Source: Suillus spraguei
Lineage: Eukaryota > Basidiomycota > Agaricomycetes > Boletales > Suillaceae
NCBI GenBank assembly: GCA_016800925.1
Contig: JABCPU010000429.1
Coordinates: 1-55,239 of the forward strand
DNA length: 55,239 nucleotides
Reading direction: 5' to 3'
The notes under the pieces were generated by a model that was given only the letters and a program-made list of their open reading frames with translations, ran no database searches and was not told where the DNA came from. Positions 21,282-31,532 of this stretch are shown one piece after another. Both the position numbers and the translations under genes were made by a program. The stretch's first letter is position 1. Each line of letters begins with the position of its first letter.

Positions 21282-22109
21282 CGTGGTCCGTCATGTATTC
21301 ATGGTTGAAACCTTTGCACAATCTGAATTCAAACGTCCAATAAATTGTCAGCTGTCACGGTCGTACACGTATTTTCACCATCTTATCGCATTTGAAGGGA
21401 TACCAGGGTATATCACACTATACAGTTTGACGCTGATTTTTGATGATAATGATAGAATCGATATTATAAGCAACAAAGAGCACCGGTACACGTACTCATA
21501 TTCGTCCTAAAGTGTGAACTATCCTTTGAGGTTGCTTTAAAGGATCACCTGGTTTGAATGTACCCACACGAGACTTATCCGTGGTTGAAGTTGACGACGT
21601 CAGCGAAGAATTGGTAATTGGACTGCTGGCGCCACGTGTGGGTGTGATTCAGAACCCTTGGTCACCGAGCCTTTGTCGACCATAAATTGTCGCCACAACA
21701 ATCCCAATTCTGTGGTCGTAAGATTCCTATTCATTTCCAAGAAATAATAATGCCAGCCATGTCATAAGATGTTCTTTGAGTGTTCTTGCTCCAATCAGGC
21801 GGATGCGTTCCGAGGTGAGTGGGTGGTTTGGCATCAGTGAACGGATGATTCCTTGTTATTGTAGCCGTGGGAACTACAGAAGAATACATTTCTGCTTCTG
21901 CTAAATAATACCATTCATACTGTGAGAAATTTGAGTTCAGTCATCGATGCCTGTAAATCCAGGGTGACATGGGCTGTGCACGCCAATGTTGTCACATTCC
22001 TCCATTGTAGCAGAGGAGGGGTGGTAGCGTGTTGGTGCCAGTTATTTTGAGTATTGTCGTTTTGCCTTGTTTATGTTGTGAGTTACGACCTTATTCAAGA
22101 CATTCTCAA

Positions 22110-22752
22110 GATACGTTGCTTTGGCACTGCTCAACAAATGTAGATGAGCGTGCGACTTTTTCACAAAGTCGCGACAAGGCGCCATCACAATATGCAAGGT
22201 GTTGCAGCACGCTCCTCTCGACGTCGTCGACCGTTCTCGCTGTTCAGTTAAATTGACATGTTATCCCAGATTATCCATAACCTTTCCGTGAGAAGTTGCT
22301 TTGGGATCGTTCAGCGAAATCAGGAGGGTATTAAAGTCCCCCACAAAGTCGTGATAAGGCGCCATCACAATACGCAAGGAGCTGCGGCACACTCCTCTCG
22401 ACGTCGTTGGCCATTCTTGCTTTTCAGTTAAATTAACATATTATCCCAGATTATCCATCGCCTTTTCGCCAGAAGTTGCTTGGGACTGTTCAACAAAATT
22501 ATGATGGCATTGAGGTTCGCCACAAAGTCGTGACAAGGGCGCCATCACAATACGCGAGGAGTTGCAGCACACTCCCCTCGACGTCGTTGACCGTTCTCGC
22601 TTTTCAGTTTAATTAACGTATTATCCCAGATTATCCATCACCTCCGTTCGCGGCAGTTGCTTCGGGATCGCTCAGCAAAATTAAGATGCCATTCCGAAGT
22701 CCACCACAAAGTCATGGTCAACGCGTCATCACAACACGCAGCACACTCTTCT
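22110..22752. repeat. 180-bp tandem repeat, about 3.6 copies
   Basis: GTTGCT occurs at 22114, 22294, 22474 and about 22655, a spacing of 180, 180 and 181 bp. Each unit contains CACAAAGTCGTGACAAGG, GCGCCATCACAATACGC, CTCGACGTCGTTGACCGTTC and TTATCCCAGATTATCCAT with few differences. The last copy is partial. There is no long open frame running through all copies. Confidence 0.92.
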
Positions 22753-23289
22753 GATTTCGTTGTTCTTTTCCAGAGCAGGTGACCGGACTGAAGTTCGGCA
22801 GAGCAGTGAACACGAAAACCCGCTTTCGCGAGCCACAACATTGGGTAGCTGGTTGGTCTACTACTAGTAGTCACCTTCGAGAGATTCTTACTATTGGCCC
22901 AATTCTCCGTACGCAACGCACTCTCAATGACTACTATAGGAGTCCCTGATTCCCTTTCGCTTTGACTCTTCACCAAATTATACGATGTCCGAAATTCACA
23001 GATCGAAGCTGGTGCAAGAGTATGATCCAGCGCCTACTTGATCATATGATAAGGTGTTTGTCGTCCGTATGAGGATGTGAAGAAGAAGGCCTGTCCAACT
23101 GATTCGGAGGATCATTTTGTGTCAAAATCTCAAAGGCCCTCAGCATGTGAGCGCAGTCCGATTGAATGCCATCAGTGATTTTTGCTATGGTGGTCACAGT
23201 GTTCAAAGGGCCAAACGGTAACATGCATACATTAGATTAGTCTTCATTATGACTCTTGCTCGCCAGTATCGCCAACGACTACATCTTCC
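22753..23289. other. Spacer with no recognisable gene
   Basis: Sequence between the 180-bp repeats and the acidic gene remnant. There are short minus-strand open frames (22638-22976 and 23042-23224) without any family I know. Confidence 0.4.
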
Positions 23290-23790
23290 GGTATCAGAAT
23301 AACACGCTGTTGTCTTCCTCATAAACGCCGTCCTCGTTGTCCTCGTCACCTGGATCATCAATGCTCTCATCATCGTCGCACTCCTCTTCGTCTGTAATTT
23401 CTTCTTCTTCGTCCTGTCTGTGTTCGTCCACTTCAAATCCTCCTCCATCATCCTCATCGTCGCCATTGCAGGGTTCAGCCTCATTATTATCCTCAGATTC
23501 GAGTTATCCACAAGGTGCACGTTGGCGCAATTCCTCGTCATCTCACGCAGGACGGTAGGATGTCCGATCCCATAGGGTGTGTAGCGCATATACATATCCT
23601 TGTCGGCAAATTTAAGTGTTTTCCAACGTGAGTAGGGACAGCAGAATAAGAGACAGCACTCACATGCCAACGTAGTACGCCTCCCAGTCGTCTAACTTGC
23701 CATCTTGACGTGCGAGTGACTCTCCATGACGAAGTGAGGTTGTTCCACGCCCAGAGACAAAAGCTGGAATCAGATGAGCAACTCAAATGA
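23290..23790 (-). pseudogene. C-terminal remnant of an unknown, probably mobile-element-linked gene
   Basis: One frame gives LSLGVEQPHFVMESHSHV, and after a GT-AG-like gap another gives ADKDMYMRYTPYGIGHPT. A third frame gives a long acidic tail (GDDEDDGGGFEVDEHRQDEE ... DDESIDDPGDEDNEDG) ending at a stop near 23294. A motif of the type D-x-D-M-F/Y-M-R-Y/F-x-x-x-G-x-G-H followed by an acidic tail is familiar to me from repeated, poorly characterised proteins in basidiomycete genomes. The frame shifts suggest decay. Function unknown. Confidence 0.4.
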
Positions 23791-24063
23791 CTTGACCGGG
23801 ATCTAGAAATCCAAAAGCATCAGGATCAGATTCTTCAACAAAGGCAACCTTTGGAAATCGTGCGCAGTGCATCCCTGACCGGTGGCCAGTCACCGGTGCC
23901 AACCATCTAACATAAAGAACCTCAAGTTTTTTTGACGGGACCTTCGACATTCAGCCATACATCCAGGTAATAGATGCCCAGAACGCGGGCATACCAGTAC
24001 GGATGTCGAGGCCTCGTTTCCCCGGATAATACCGTAACGAGTCCACCACCCGTTGTGCCTTCG

Positions 24064-24279
24064 GCACAGGAAGCAAAAGGAGTGCTTCGCACTCCTTTTG
24101 CTCCCTGGCCAAGGCTTCATCCTAATAATTCTGTTTGCCCAAGGCACAGGAAGGCAAAAGAGTGCTTCGCACTCTTTTTGCCTTCCTGGCCTTGGCTTCA
24201 TCCCAATAATTCTCTTTTGCCCAAGGCACAGAAAGCCAAAAAGAGTGCTTCGCACTCTTTTTGGCTTTCTGGCCTTGGC
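24064..24279. repeat. Three long palindromes at the 3' end of Helitron A
   Basis: Three tandem units (about 24064-24112, 24139-24196 and 24220-24279), each a hairpin of about 25-28 bp per arm with the tip AGTGC-TTC-GCACT, are separated by the phrase CTTGGCTTCATCC-TAATAATT. A smaller hairpin GTGCC-TTC-GGCAC precedes them. Stem composition differs between units while pairing is kept (AAGCAAAAGG, AAGGCAAAAG, AAAGCCAAAAAG). Confidence 0.93.
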
Positions 24280-24458
24280 TTCATCCTAATAATCACTACT
24301 TCGTGCACCTTAACTTATTCGCAATCATAGTGGATTTTAAAACAGACATGTACATTTTGAGCAGCATTTCAAGAAAACTAAAACTAAAATCTACTGCACC
24401 ATCTAAAAGTGCACTATACATTCGGTCCTCTATATAAAAGTACATCAATATACATCAA

Positions 24459-27400
24459 TCAATCCTCAACCTCCATATCATCTCTATCTCTAAGTCCTCT
24501 CAGCACTTCTGTATACACCACATTGGTCGTCTTTGACCCTTCTTCATGCTCCGGAAAGATGGCATGCACTCTCTCTGGGTGAGTGCAGCGAGACAAAGCC
24601 ACATACAGCTGTCCATGACTGAACACGGGAGTCCGCAAATCCAGCCCAACCCACTTCACACTTTGACCTTGAGCCTTGTTGATTGTCATAGCGAACGCAA
24701 GACGAACGGGGAATTGGCGACGCTTGAAAGGGATAGGGTTGTCTTCAGACATGGCATCCAGCGTCATGCGGGGGATTAGGACAGTGTTCTGATCGTCTTG
24801 ATGAGCTTCATCAACTCCATCTCTAAGAATACGACACCTGAGGACGCGCGTGGTCCAAGACAGGAGGATCATCCTAGTTCCGTTATAGAGGCCATTGGTG
24901 GGGTCCAAGTTGCGCAACGACATGAGAGGAACACCCACTTTGAGTTCCAATTTGTGCAAAGGGAACCCTGATGGCGTGAGAGTATGAAGGTACTCTGGTG
25001 GGATGTAGTCGTAGTCCTTCTCAGTGATTGAGTCTGCGCTGGTGAAGACCGCTTTATCTCCAGGGAATGATTCAAGAATGTTGGCATTGATTTCGTCCAC
25101 ATCAGTGTTCTTTGCGGAGAGGATGGTACGTTCCAGGAAGAAGGAATCATTCACAGGAGGATGCCCAGGGAGCAGAATAGGAGAGTATAGGGCATTGATG
25201 AGAGAGCGGATATCATTGTCAGGGCAGCGCATATGAATCGGAAGGGCGACCGTTCCATCTGCATGTGTGCCCTTCCCAGCTCCAATCTCAAGAAGCCACT
25301 TTGCAAATTCATCAGAGGCGGGGTCTTGGCCAAGCCGCATATTTGTCTTTAGGTGGAAGATGCGAAGCCTTGGCCAGATGCGAGATCTGCAAAATGTAGC
25401 GCCCACTATCTGCTCCCTGGATCCATGAGGCACCACCGGCAGGGTCTGTCTGAAGTCTCCTCCAAAGAGCATCGTCATTCCTCCAAAATCAGCATCGACG
25501 TTCAGAAGGTCGCGCAATGAGCGATCAAGGCATTCCAGATTGTGACGGTGTAGCATAGGAATTTCATCGCAGATGATGAGGGAGGTGGCCTTGAGAAGCT
25601 CATGCACGACATCTCCTTTCTTGATGTTGCAGGAGCTGTCCTCATTGATGGGAATTGGAATTTTGAATCGAGAATGAGCCGTGCGTCCGCCTGGCAGGAG
25701 GAGAGAAGCGATTCCAGAGGAAGCCACGCATAGGACAATCTTGCCTTCAGCACGGAGCTTTGAAGCAATGAGCTTGCAGAGATATGTCTTTCCACATCCA
25801 CCTGCACTGTGGACAAAGTATGAATGTCCAGGTCTTTGTTCATTACGTTGCATGGCATCATCGACCACTGCATCAAAGACTGTCCTCTGCTCCTGATTAA
25901 GAGAAAGCACTCCTTGGTTCACCATCTGCTGGAGCTCCTCCTGGTTATATTGGAGCTGCTCGGCAATGAGCTGATTTCCCTGCATGGCCCCCCATCTTGC
26001 TGCCATTTGAGGTACAGGCATCTGAGGAATCGCTTGCAAAGACTTTCCATTTTTGCGGAGCATGCCATCGATGAGATAGAGACCATAGTCATGAACCTCT
26101 TCATCTGTAGGGTCGGGGATGCTGAATGGGACGCGTGATAGGCGGTGGCGCAGATCATCGCAGAGATTCTCCTTGAAGTGGTTCCAAAGATCACTGGGGT
26201 CTGTAGGGTTGCAGTGTATGAGGATGATGGCAAAGAGGTTGCGCATGCCATGTCCAGTGCTCATATGAGAGGCGTCCTGCAAGCACTGGATCCATTCATT
26301 ATCATCCTCAAGCAGACCCCTGCGCCGACATGCCTCCTTGAAAGTGTCGCATAAGACACCGTCAACTGTCCGAAGGTTCTCATAGGAGGTGGCCCCTTGA
26401 AGACATGGTAAGTTTTATTGATAAAAATTGACATCAGGACCATACCTTTTACTACAGTCAAAAGCAATCTCAGGTAGAAGCGCTCTCCGGAGCCGGGTGC
26501 AGCAGAGTACATCCTTCCAATCGCTATTCCGCGTTGGCGTATCTTCCACGCCGTCTTGTTCCATACGAATCTTGAGGGGAAGTCCTGGTAGAGGTGGTCG
26601 TGGGCTCCAGCAGCCACCAAGACATTATTGGAGTTAGCCTTGAACCATCCAGTGAGGCAAGTCTCCTTGGTTGCTGCGCGCTCAAGAACATCCTGTGCAT
26701 TATCCTCAGGATCATAAAACACCATGTGTTCATCTGGGAGGTGGACCGGCAAGCGATAGACAGAGGGCCATTCAAGGTGCATTCCAAACTCAAAGATGTG
26801 CCATGCGGCCTCAGTGGAGCTGATGTATCTGGAGTCAAGATAGGTTTTGACCTCATCCACCGGTCCTGTCATCTCCAATGTGGCACGGTCATTTCCCTTG
26901 TAGATGTACTTGTGGATGTATTTGACCGACTTGATAGAAGCACAGACTTCGAGATTGATGTGGCAGTTGAATTCTACCAGCAGTTGCGGGGGTGGGGAAC
27001 GACATCTTTGTTGGTGAAGATGTCGTCATTTTTTTGGATGGTGCGACCATTGTCTGGCCTGGCATACTCTGGATAGCCGTCCTCCTTCATCAATGTCTGG
27101 GGAGTGAAAGACTTTGGATAACGCTTCTTGCACTTTCCATTCTCCAAGCAACGCTGCGTAGTGCAGGGGCCATGGAGCATGTATTTTTGTACGGCCTCAT
27201 AGAGTTGTGGATGGACATTTCTGTCAGGGATTTGGGCGGAGATGAAGGAGTCGATCTGTTCCACAGTGCGAATCTTGTGATCTGGATCCAGGAAGATGAG
27301 AAGGTGCATGTGAGGCAGGCCACGCTTCTGATATTCAATGGTGTACACCAATCCCGCAACCTTGCCGTAGTAGCCATCGCGAACCTTCTTCAAGAGAGCC

Positions 27401-30380
27401 TTCTGCTTCTGGTAAAATACGCGAGCAACCAAGTCTGGACGGTCCACAGCACTCTGACCTACATAAGAAAACTCGTCAGGATCATGTCATAATAATGCAT
27501 CAAAATATGTCTCTTTACCTGGAAGGAGATTCTCAGTAATCTCAGGCCAGCTTCCATTGGCAGTCATCGTCAGGAAAAGATCGGGCTTCTTGCAGGCACG
27601 GCAGATGGCCAGAGAGTCCTGCAGCAGCTGCTGCATATACCGAGGGCTTCCATTATGAGAGGAGGGAAGGATTATGGAACGACCTGTCTCGGCTAAATTG
27701 CCCACTCCATCATTGAAAACATTATCTGTCAGCCCTCGGTAGCAGTCAGCCCTGAGCTTCTTCTGATTGTTTCTTATCCAGTTGAGTCTGCTCTGCTCGA
27801 TTGATGCCCAAGCATCAACCACATACTGCTGGAACAGCCTTCCACCACGAAAGATGTTATTGTGATCCAGGCGAGGGGGGCGGGGATGAAGTCGAAAGGC
27901 GTAATACAGCAGCTGAGTCACTTTTTTTGCACGTGCACGCCCACCCACAGGAACGATCATATCAATGTAGAGGTCCCAGCCATCCTCTCCCTTAGGAAAG
28001 AGAATGACATAATGAAGACAGGCGTATGCATGGCTAAGTTGACTTATGCGCCGAAGCGGACCGCCTTGATAATATACGATAATGTCGCGTGCATGACGCA
28101 CCTCCTCAGATCCGTCTCCAGGAAGAATTCCAGCAATATCATTGGCAGTGGGAAGATTATATCTTCGACCATCTGTGCCTGGCTGGAAATGAATAAGCAT
28201 AGAAAGGTCTGTCTGCTCCTCTGGAGGCTTCTCTCGCATGACTTGATATGCCTGCTTATACACAGCGGCATATGGGTGGTTGCGATGCAACATATCGTGC
28301 AGATCTCTGAGAATCTGAGGATCGAGGCCTTCATTTCCAGGGCGGGTGGTGCGTATGTTGGTGGCTTCTTCAGAGTCGTATATATAAAGTTGAGCGTATG
28401 AAGGCTGGACACCTTCTGGAGGTAAAAGACTGCCCATGAGATGGTGAAGAGAACCATGAATACGAAAAGCATTTGGGCCAGATCCTTGAAGAGCACGATC
28501 CTCGATATTGACACCAACAGAGGTAAATGCAAGAGCACTGTTGTACTGGCGAATTTTGGACACAAATGTTCTGTCCGCATAGGCCCGCTCTAGCTCAGGT
28601 GGCCATGCTGGAAATGGGGGAAGGCTGACTTGGCCCTGCAAGCAGCACATACCAAAGCGAGGATTTCGTAAAGAGGAGTTGGACAGTCTTTCGCATGCAA
28701 AGTGAAGCGCATGACATTTGGGGCACTCTACGTTAAGAGGACCAAGAGTGTGATGGTTTATCGGTTCCGTATATGCTCGGGCTCCATCAGGAACAGGAAT
28801 GACCTGATTGATACGCTGGTCATCCTCTGCTTCACGCTCTTGGCGTTGTTCTTCTTGCTGAGTTCTTCTTCTTTCCTCATCTTCTGCATGTTGCCGTTCA
28901 GATAATGGATCGTTATATTCATGTAGTGCCTCCTCAAGACGCTCCTGCTGCTCATGAACTCTCTGCTCCTCACGGTTGTGACGTGCTTCTTCCTGTTGAC
29001 TTGCTCGCTGACGATCCTGAGCTCGTCTATTAACACGCTCCTCTTCCTGTTGTGTTGCTCGTAGACGATCCCGATCCCATCTGGTGTGCTGTTCCTGTTC
29101 CTGCTGCTGCTGTTCAAGAGCATGCTGACTCTGTATATTGACCTGCCCAGCTTCTTGCTGCTGCATTTGCTGTTGCATCTGCTGCTGCATCTGCTGTTGC
29201 CGAACTTGCTGCTGCTGTCGTGAAGAGCCTCCTCAGCCTCTCTATTGATCCTCCTGGCTTCTTGCTGGCGCAATTGCCATTGGATCTGCTGTCTTCGAAA
29301 TGCCTCCTGTGCTGGTACATTATTTCTGGGTGGCATAGGATTAGGCATGTGAGGATCATCAAAGTTCTGAGGGCCTCGGTGCTGTCGATTCATCAAATCA
29401 GCTTCTTGCAGCTGTTCACGGCGAGCATTCTCAGCATGTCTAGCAATTATCTCAGCTATTTGCTGCTGGTGCAAAGCATGGTTTCGTTTCCCTGCGCAGC
29501 TTGCTGCTGCATCAAGTGAAAGGCTGCCAGATCATCCTGGGCCTGTCTACGGACACGCTCAGCTTCTTGCTGCTGCAACTGATGCTGAATCTGCTGCTGC
29601 TGGTGAAGAAATTCATTCTGTGCTTGTCTTTCAAGCAAGTCATTTCTAATGCGCTCTGCCTCAAGCTGCTGCCGAAACTGGACATTGAACTGGTCATGAT
29701 TATCAGGTTCAGGTGGTGCAGGTACAGGTTGTACAGGACGTGCAAAGTATTGGAGGGGATTATCAAAGTTGTGAGGACCAACTGCACCCTCATAATGAAT
29801 AGGACCATACACAGGAGGCACAGGAGGTGCGGGTTGAATAGGCTGAACAGGTTCGTTAGGAATATGAGGTATATGCGGAGGCTGTATCTGTGCTGCCATG
29901 AGCTCTGCTTGCGCCTGCTGTCTTATCTCCTCTCTGTCCTGCTGTCGACGAACATTACGCTGACGACGTCTGTTGTTGTGAGCAGCATTTGTCTGGTCAT
30001 TCAAACGTGCATTATAATCAACAGGAGGACGATGAGCATGCAACACATGTTCGATTGCATTTCGAGGCAAGCCAGGATATTGCGCAACTGGCAGCGGTTG
30101 ATGTGCAAAGTAAGGAGGCTGCATAACAGGCGCAGCTGGCATGAAATTTGGCTGTACAGGAGCAGCGGATCTTTCTGATTGGTATGGATAGCATGACGAC
30201 GATTGCGCCTGCTAGGGGAAGTCATCTGAAGTCGATCAAGTCTTTCCAGTTCGCGCTGTGATCGACGATCGCGTTCTGGGGTGGTCTGTTCTATATTTCT
30301 AAATGGTGATGCGCAAACATTAGCATCATGTACCAATACATATCAGCAGCAACTCACTGAACAGGTATATTTTGTTCCAT
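24459..30380 (-). pseudogene. Helitron A Rep/helicase (RepHel), frameshifted
   Basis: A likely start is ATG at 30380 (MEQNIPVQ, intron, NIEQTTPERDRR). A Gln-rich N-terminal region with frame changes near 30190, 29470 and 29220 follows. Then comes a zinc-finger-like CPKCHALHFACE...CCLQGQVSLPP and a long open stretch to 27487. After an intron (about 27450-27520) comes the HUH motif in GLPHMHLLIFLD. A one-base deletion near 26985 shifts the frame before the Y2 motif YIHKYIYKG. A second intron lies near 26400-26450. The helicase part (to 24459) is open, with Walker A in SAGGCGKT, Walker B-like IICDEIPML, and the PIF1-type C-terminal motif TINKAQGQSVKW. This is the rolling-circle transposase-helicase of Helitrons. 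With at least four frame changes it is probably dead, although the helicase domain alone is intact. Confidence 0.85.
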
Positions 30381-30601
30381 TTTATCGTTCAAATGGTTGT
30401 TTATAGCAAATTTGAGTTTTCTGAACTCATCCATAAGTCAATTCCTATCATCATCAATAACAAACAAAACCCACAAAAAGTGTATTGCACTTTGTTACAA
30501 CTTGGCTGCAGGGGAAGGCAATGTAATTCAAGAATTCTAGTCAAAAGCAGCAGCCAAATTGTGTGAAAATTTGTGTCACCAAATTGTGTATGAAAATGTG
30601 T

Positions 30602-30815
30602 TATGATTTGTGTCACTCAATGCAAGCAAATTGGTGTAATCAAAATGTGTTGTGATTTGTGTCACCAAATGTAAGCAAATGGTGTAATCAAAATGTGTTG
30701 TGATTTGTGTCACCAAATGTAAGCAAATGGTGTAATCAAAATGTGTTGTGATTTGTGTCACCAAATGCAACCAAAATTGTGTAATGATTTGTGTAACCAA
30801 ATGCAAGCAAATTGT
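30602..30815. repeat. 48-bp tandem repeat in the 5' region of Helitron A
   Basis: TGTGATTTGT recurs at 30651, 30699 and 30747, i.e. a 48-bp period, with partly matching units before and after. The unit contains CACCAAATGTAAGCAAATGG. It is absent from Helitron B. Confidence 0.9.
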
Positions 30816-31202
30816 GTAACCCAACGCGTGACAAACTTTCCGTTATTGCTTTTGCTATTCTCGATGCTCACTCCCCCATGGTAGGAAAAGTGCGTTGTTT
30901 GTCCGTATTGTGCCCGGAGCGCAGCAGGCGTGCGGATTACTGTCCACTATATCGCGTTTGGCAGGTGTTTCGAAATTTTTGGACTCCGTAGAATTTTAGC
31001 TGTCGAAATTCTGAAATCGGACGTTTTTTTCACGCGTTCACGCAAGTTTTCTCTATGGAATCGTCTAGCGAGCTAACCGAAAAACGTGGCCTTTAGCGAA
31101 AACCACATGGCCCTACGCGACGTACGCGAAAGCCACGCGAGCTAGCGAGAACTTTCCCACCCGTTCTCCCTTTCTTCTTAGACGAGTCCACCACCCGTTG
31201 TG

Positions 31203-31424
31203 CCTTCGGCACAGGAAGCAAAAGGAGTGCTTCGCACTCCTTTTGCTTCCTGTCCAAGGCTTCATCCTAATAATTCACTTTGCCCAAGGCACAGGAAGGC
31301 AAAAAGAGTGCTTCGCACTCTTTTTGCCTTCCTGGCCTTGGCTTCATCCCAATAATTTTCTTTTGCCCAAGGCACAGAAAGCCAAAAAGAGTGCTTCGCA
31401 CTCTTTTGGACTTTCTGGCCTTGG
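31203..31424. repeat. Three long palindromes at the 3' end of Helitron B
   Basis: Units at about 31203-31257, 31284-31342 and 31366-31424 correspond one to one with those of copy A. The third has a small asymmetry (CTCTTTTGGACTTTC against GAAAGCCAAAAAGAG), so one stem is imperfect here. Confidence 0.93.
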
Positions 31425-31532
31425 CTTCATCCTGATAATCATAGTAAATCTTCAAACAAACATGTACATTTCACCACCATTTCAGCAAGACTAAAAGTAC
31501 ACTACATATCACTTTACATAAAACTACATCAA

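Larger units (their letters stand above)
19104..22109. other. About 3 kb intergenic region upstream of sidA
   Basis: There is no recognisable gene, on either strand, in these 3 kb. It holds the sidA promoter, two clusters of GATA motifs and a palindrome (listed separately). Several short open frames have no family resemblance. Confidence 0.5.
24038..31182 (-). mobile_element. Helitron, copy A (7.1 kb)
   Basis: Read on the minus strand, the element starts 5'-TCTAAGAAGAAAGGG at 31182, directly after the 3' end of copy B. It ends ...GGTGGACTCG at 24038, followed by host T. The 5' TC and the T after the 3' end agree with Helitron insertion between A and T. The 3' tetranucleotide is CTCG instead of the usual CTRR. 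It carries a Rep/helicase gene and three long palindromes next to the 3' end. Boundaries were set by comparing both copies: similarity to copy B stops exactly at these points. Confidence 0.85.

Noticed and set aside
22029..22256. 75-codon open frame in the 180-bp repeat
   Set aside because: The frame is not kept in the other repeat units, so coding is unlikely.
24064..24279. CRISPR-like array
   Set aside because: The spaced units are self-complementary palindromes at a transposon end, with no cas genes and a eukaryotic context.
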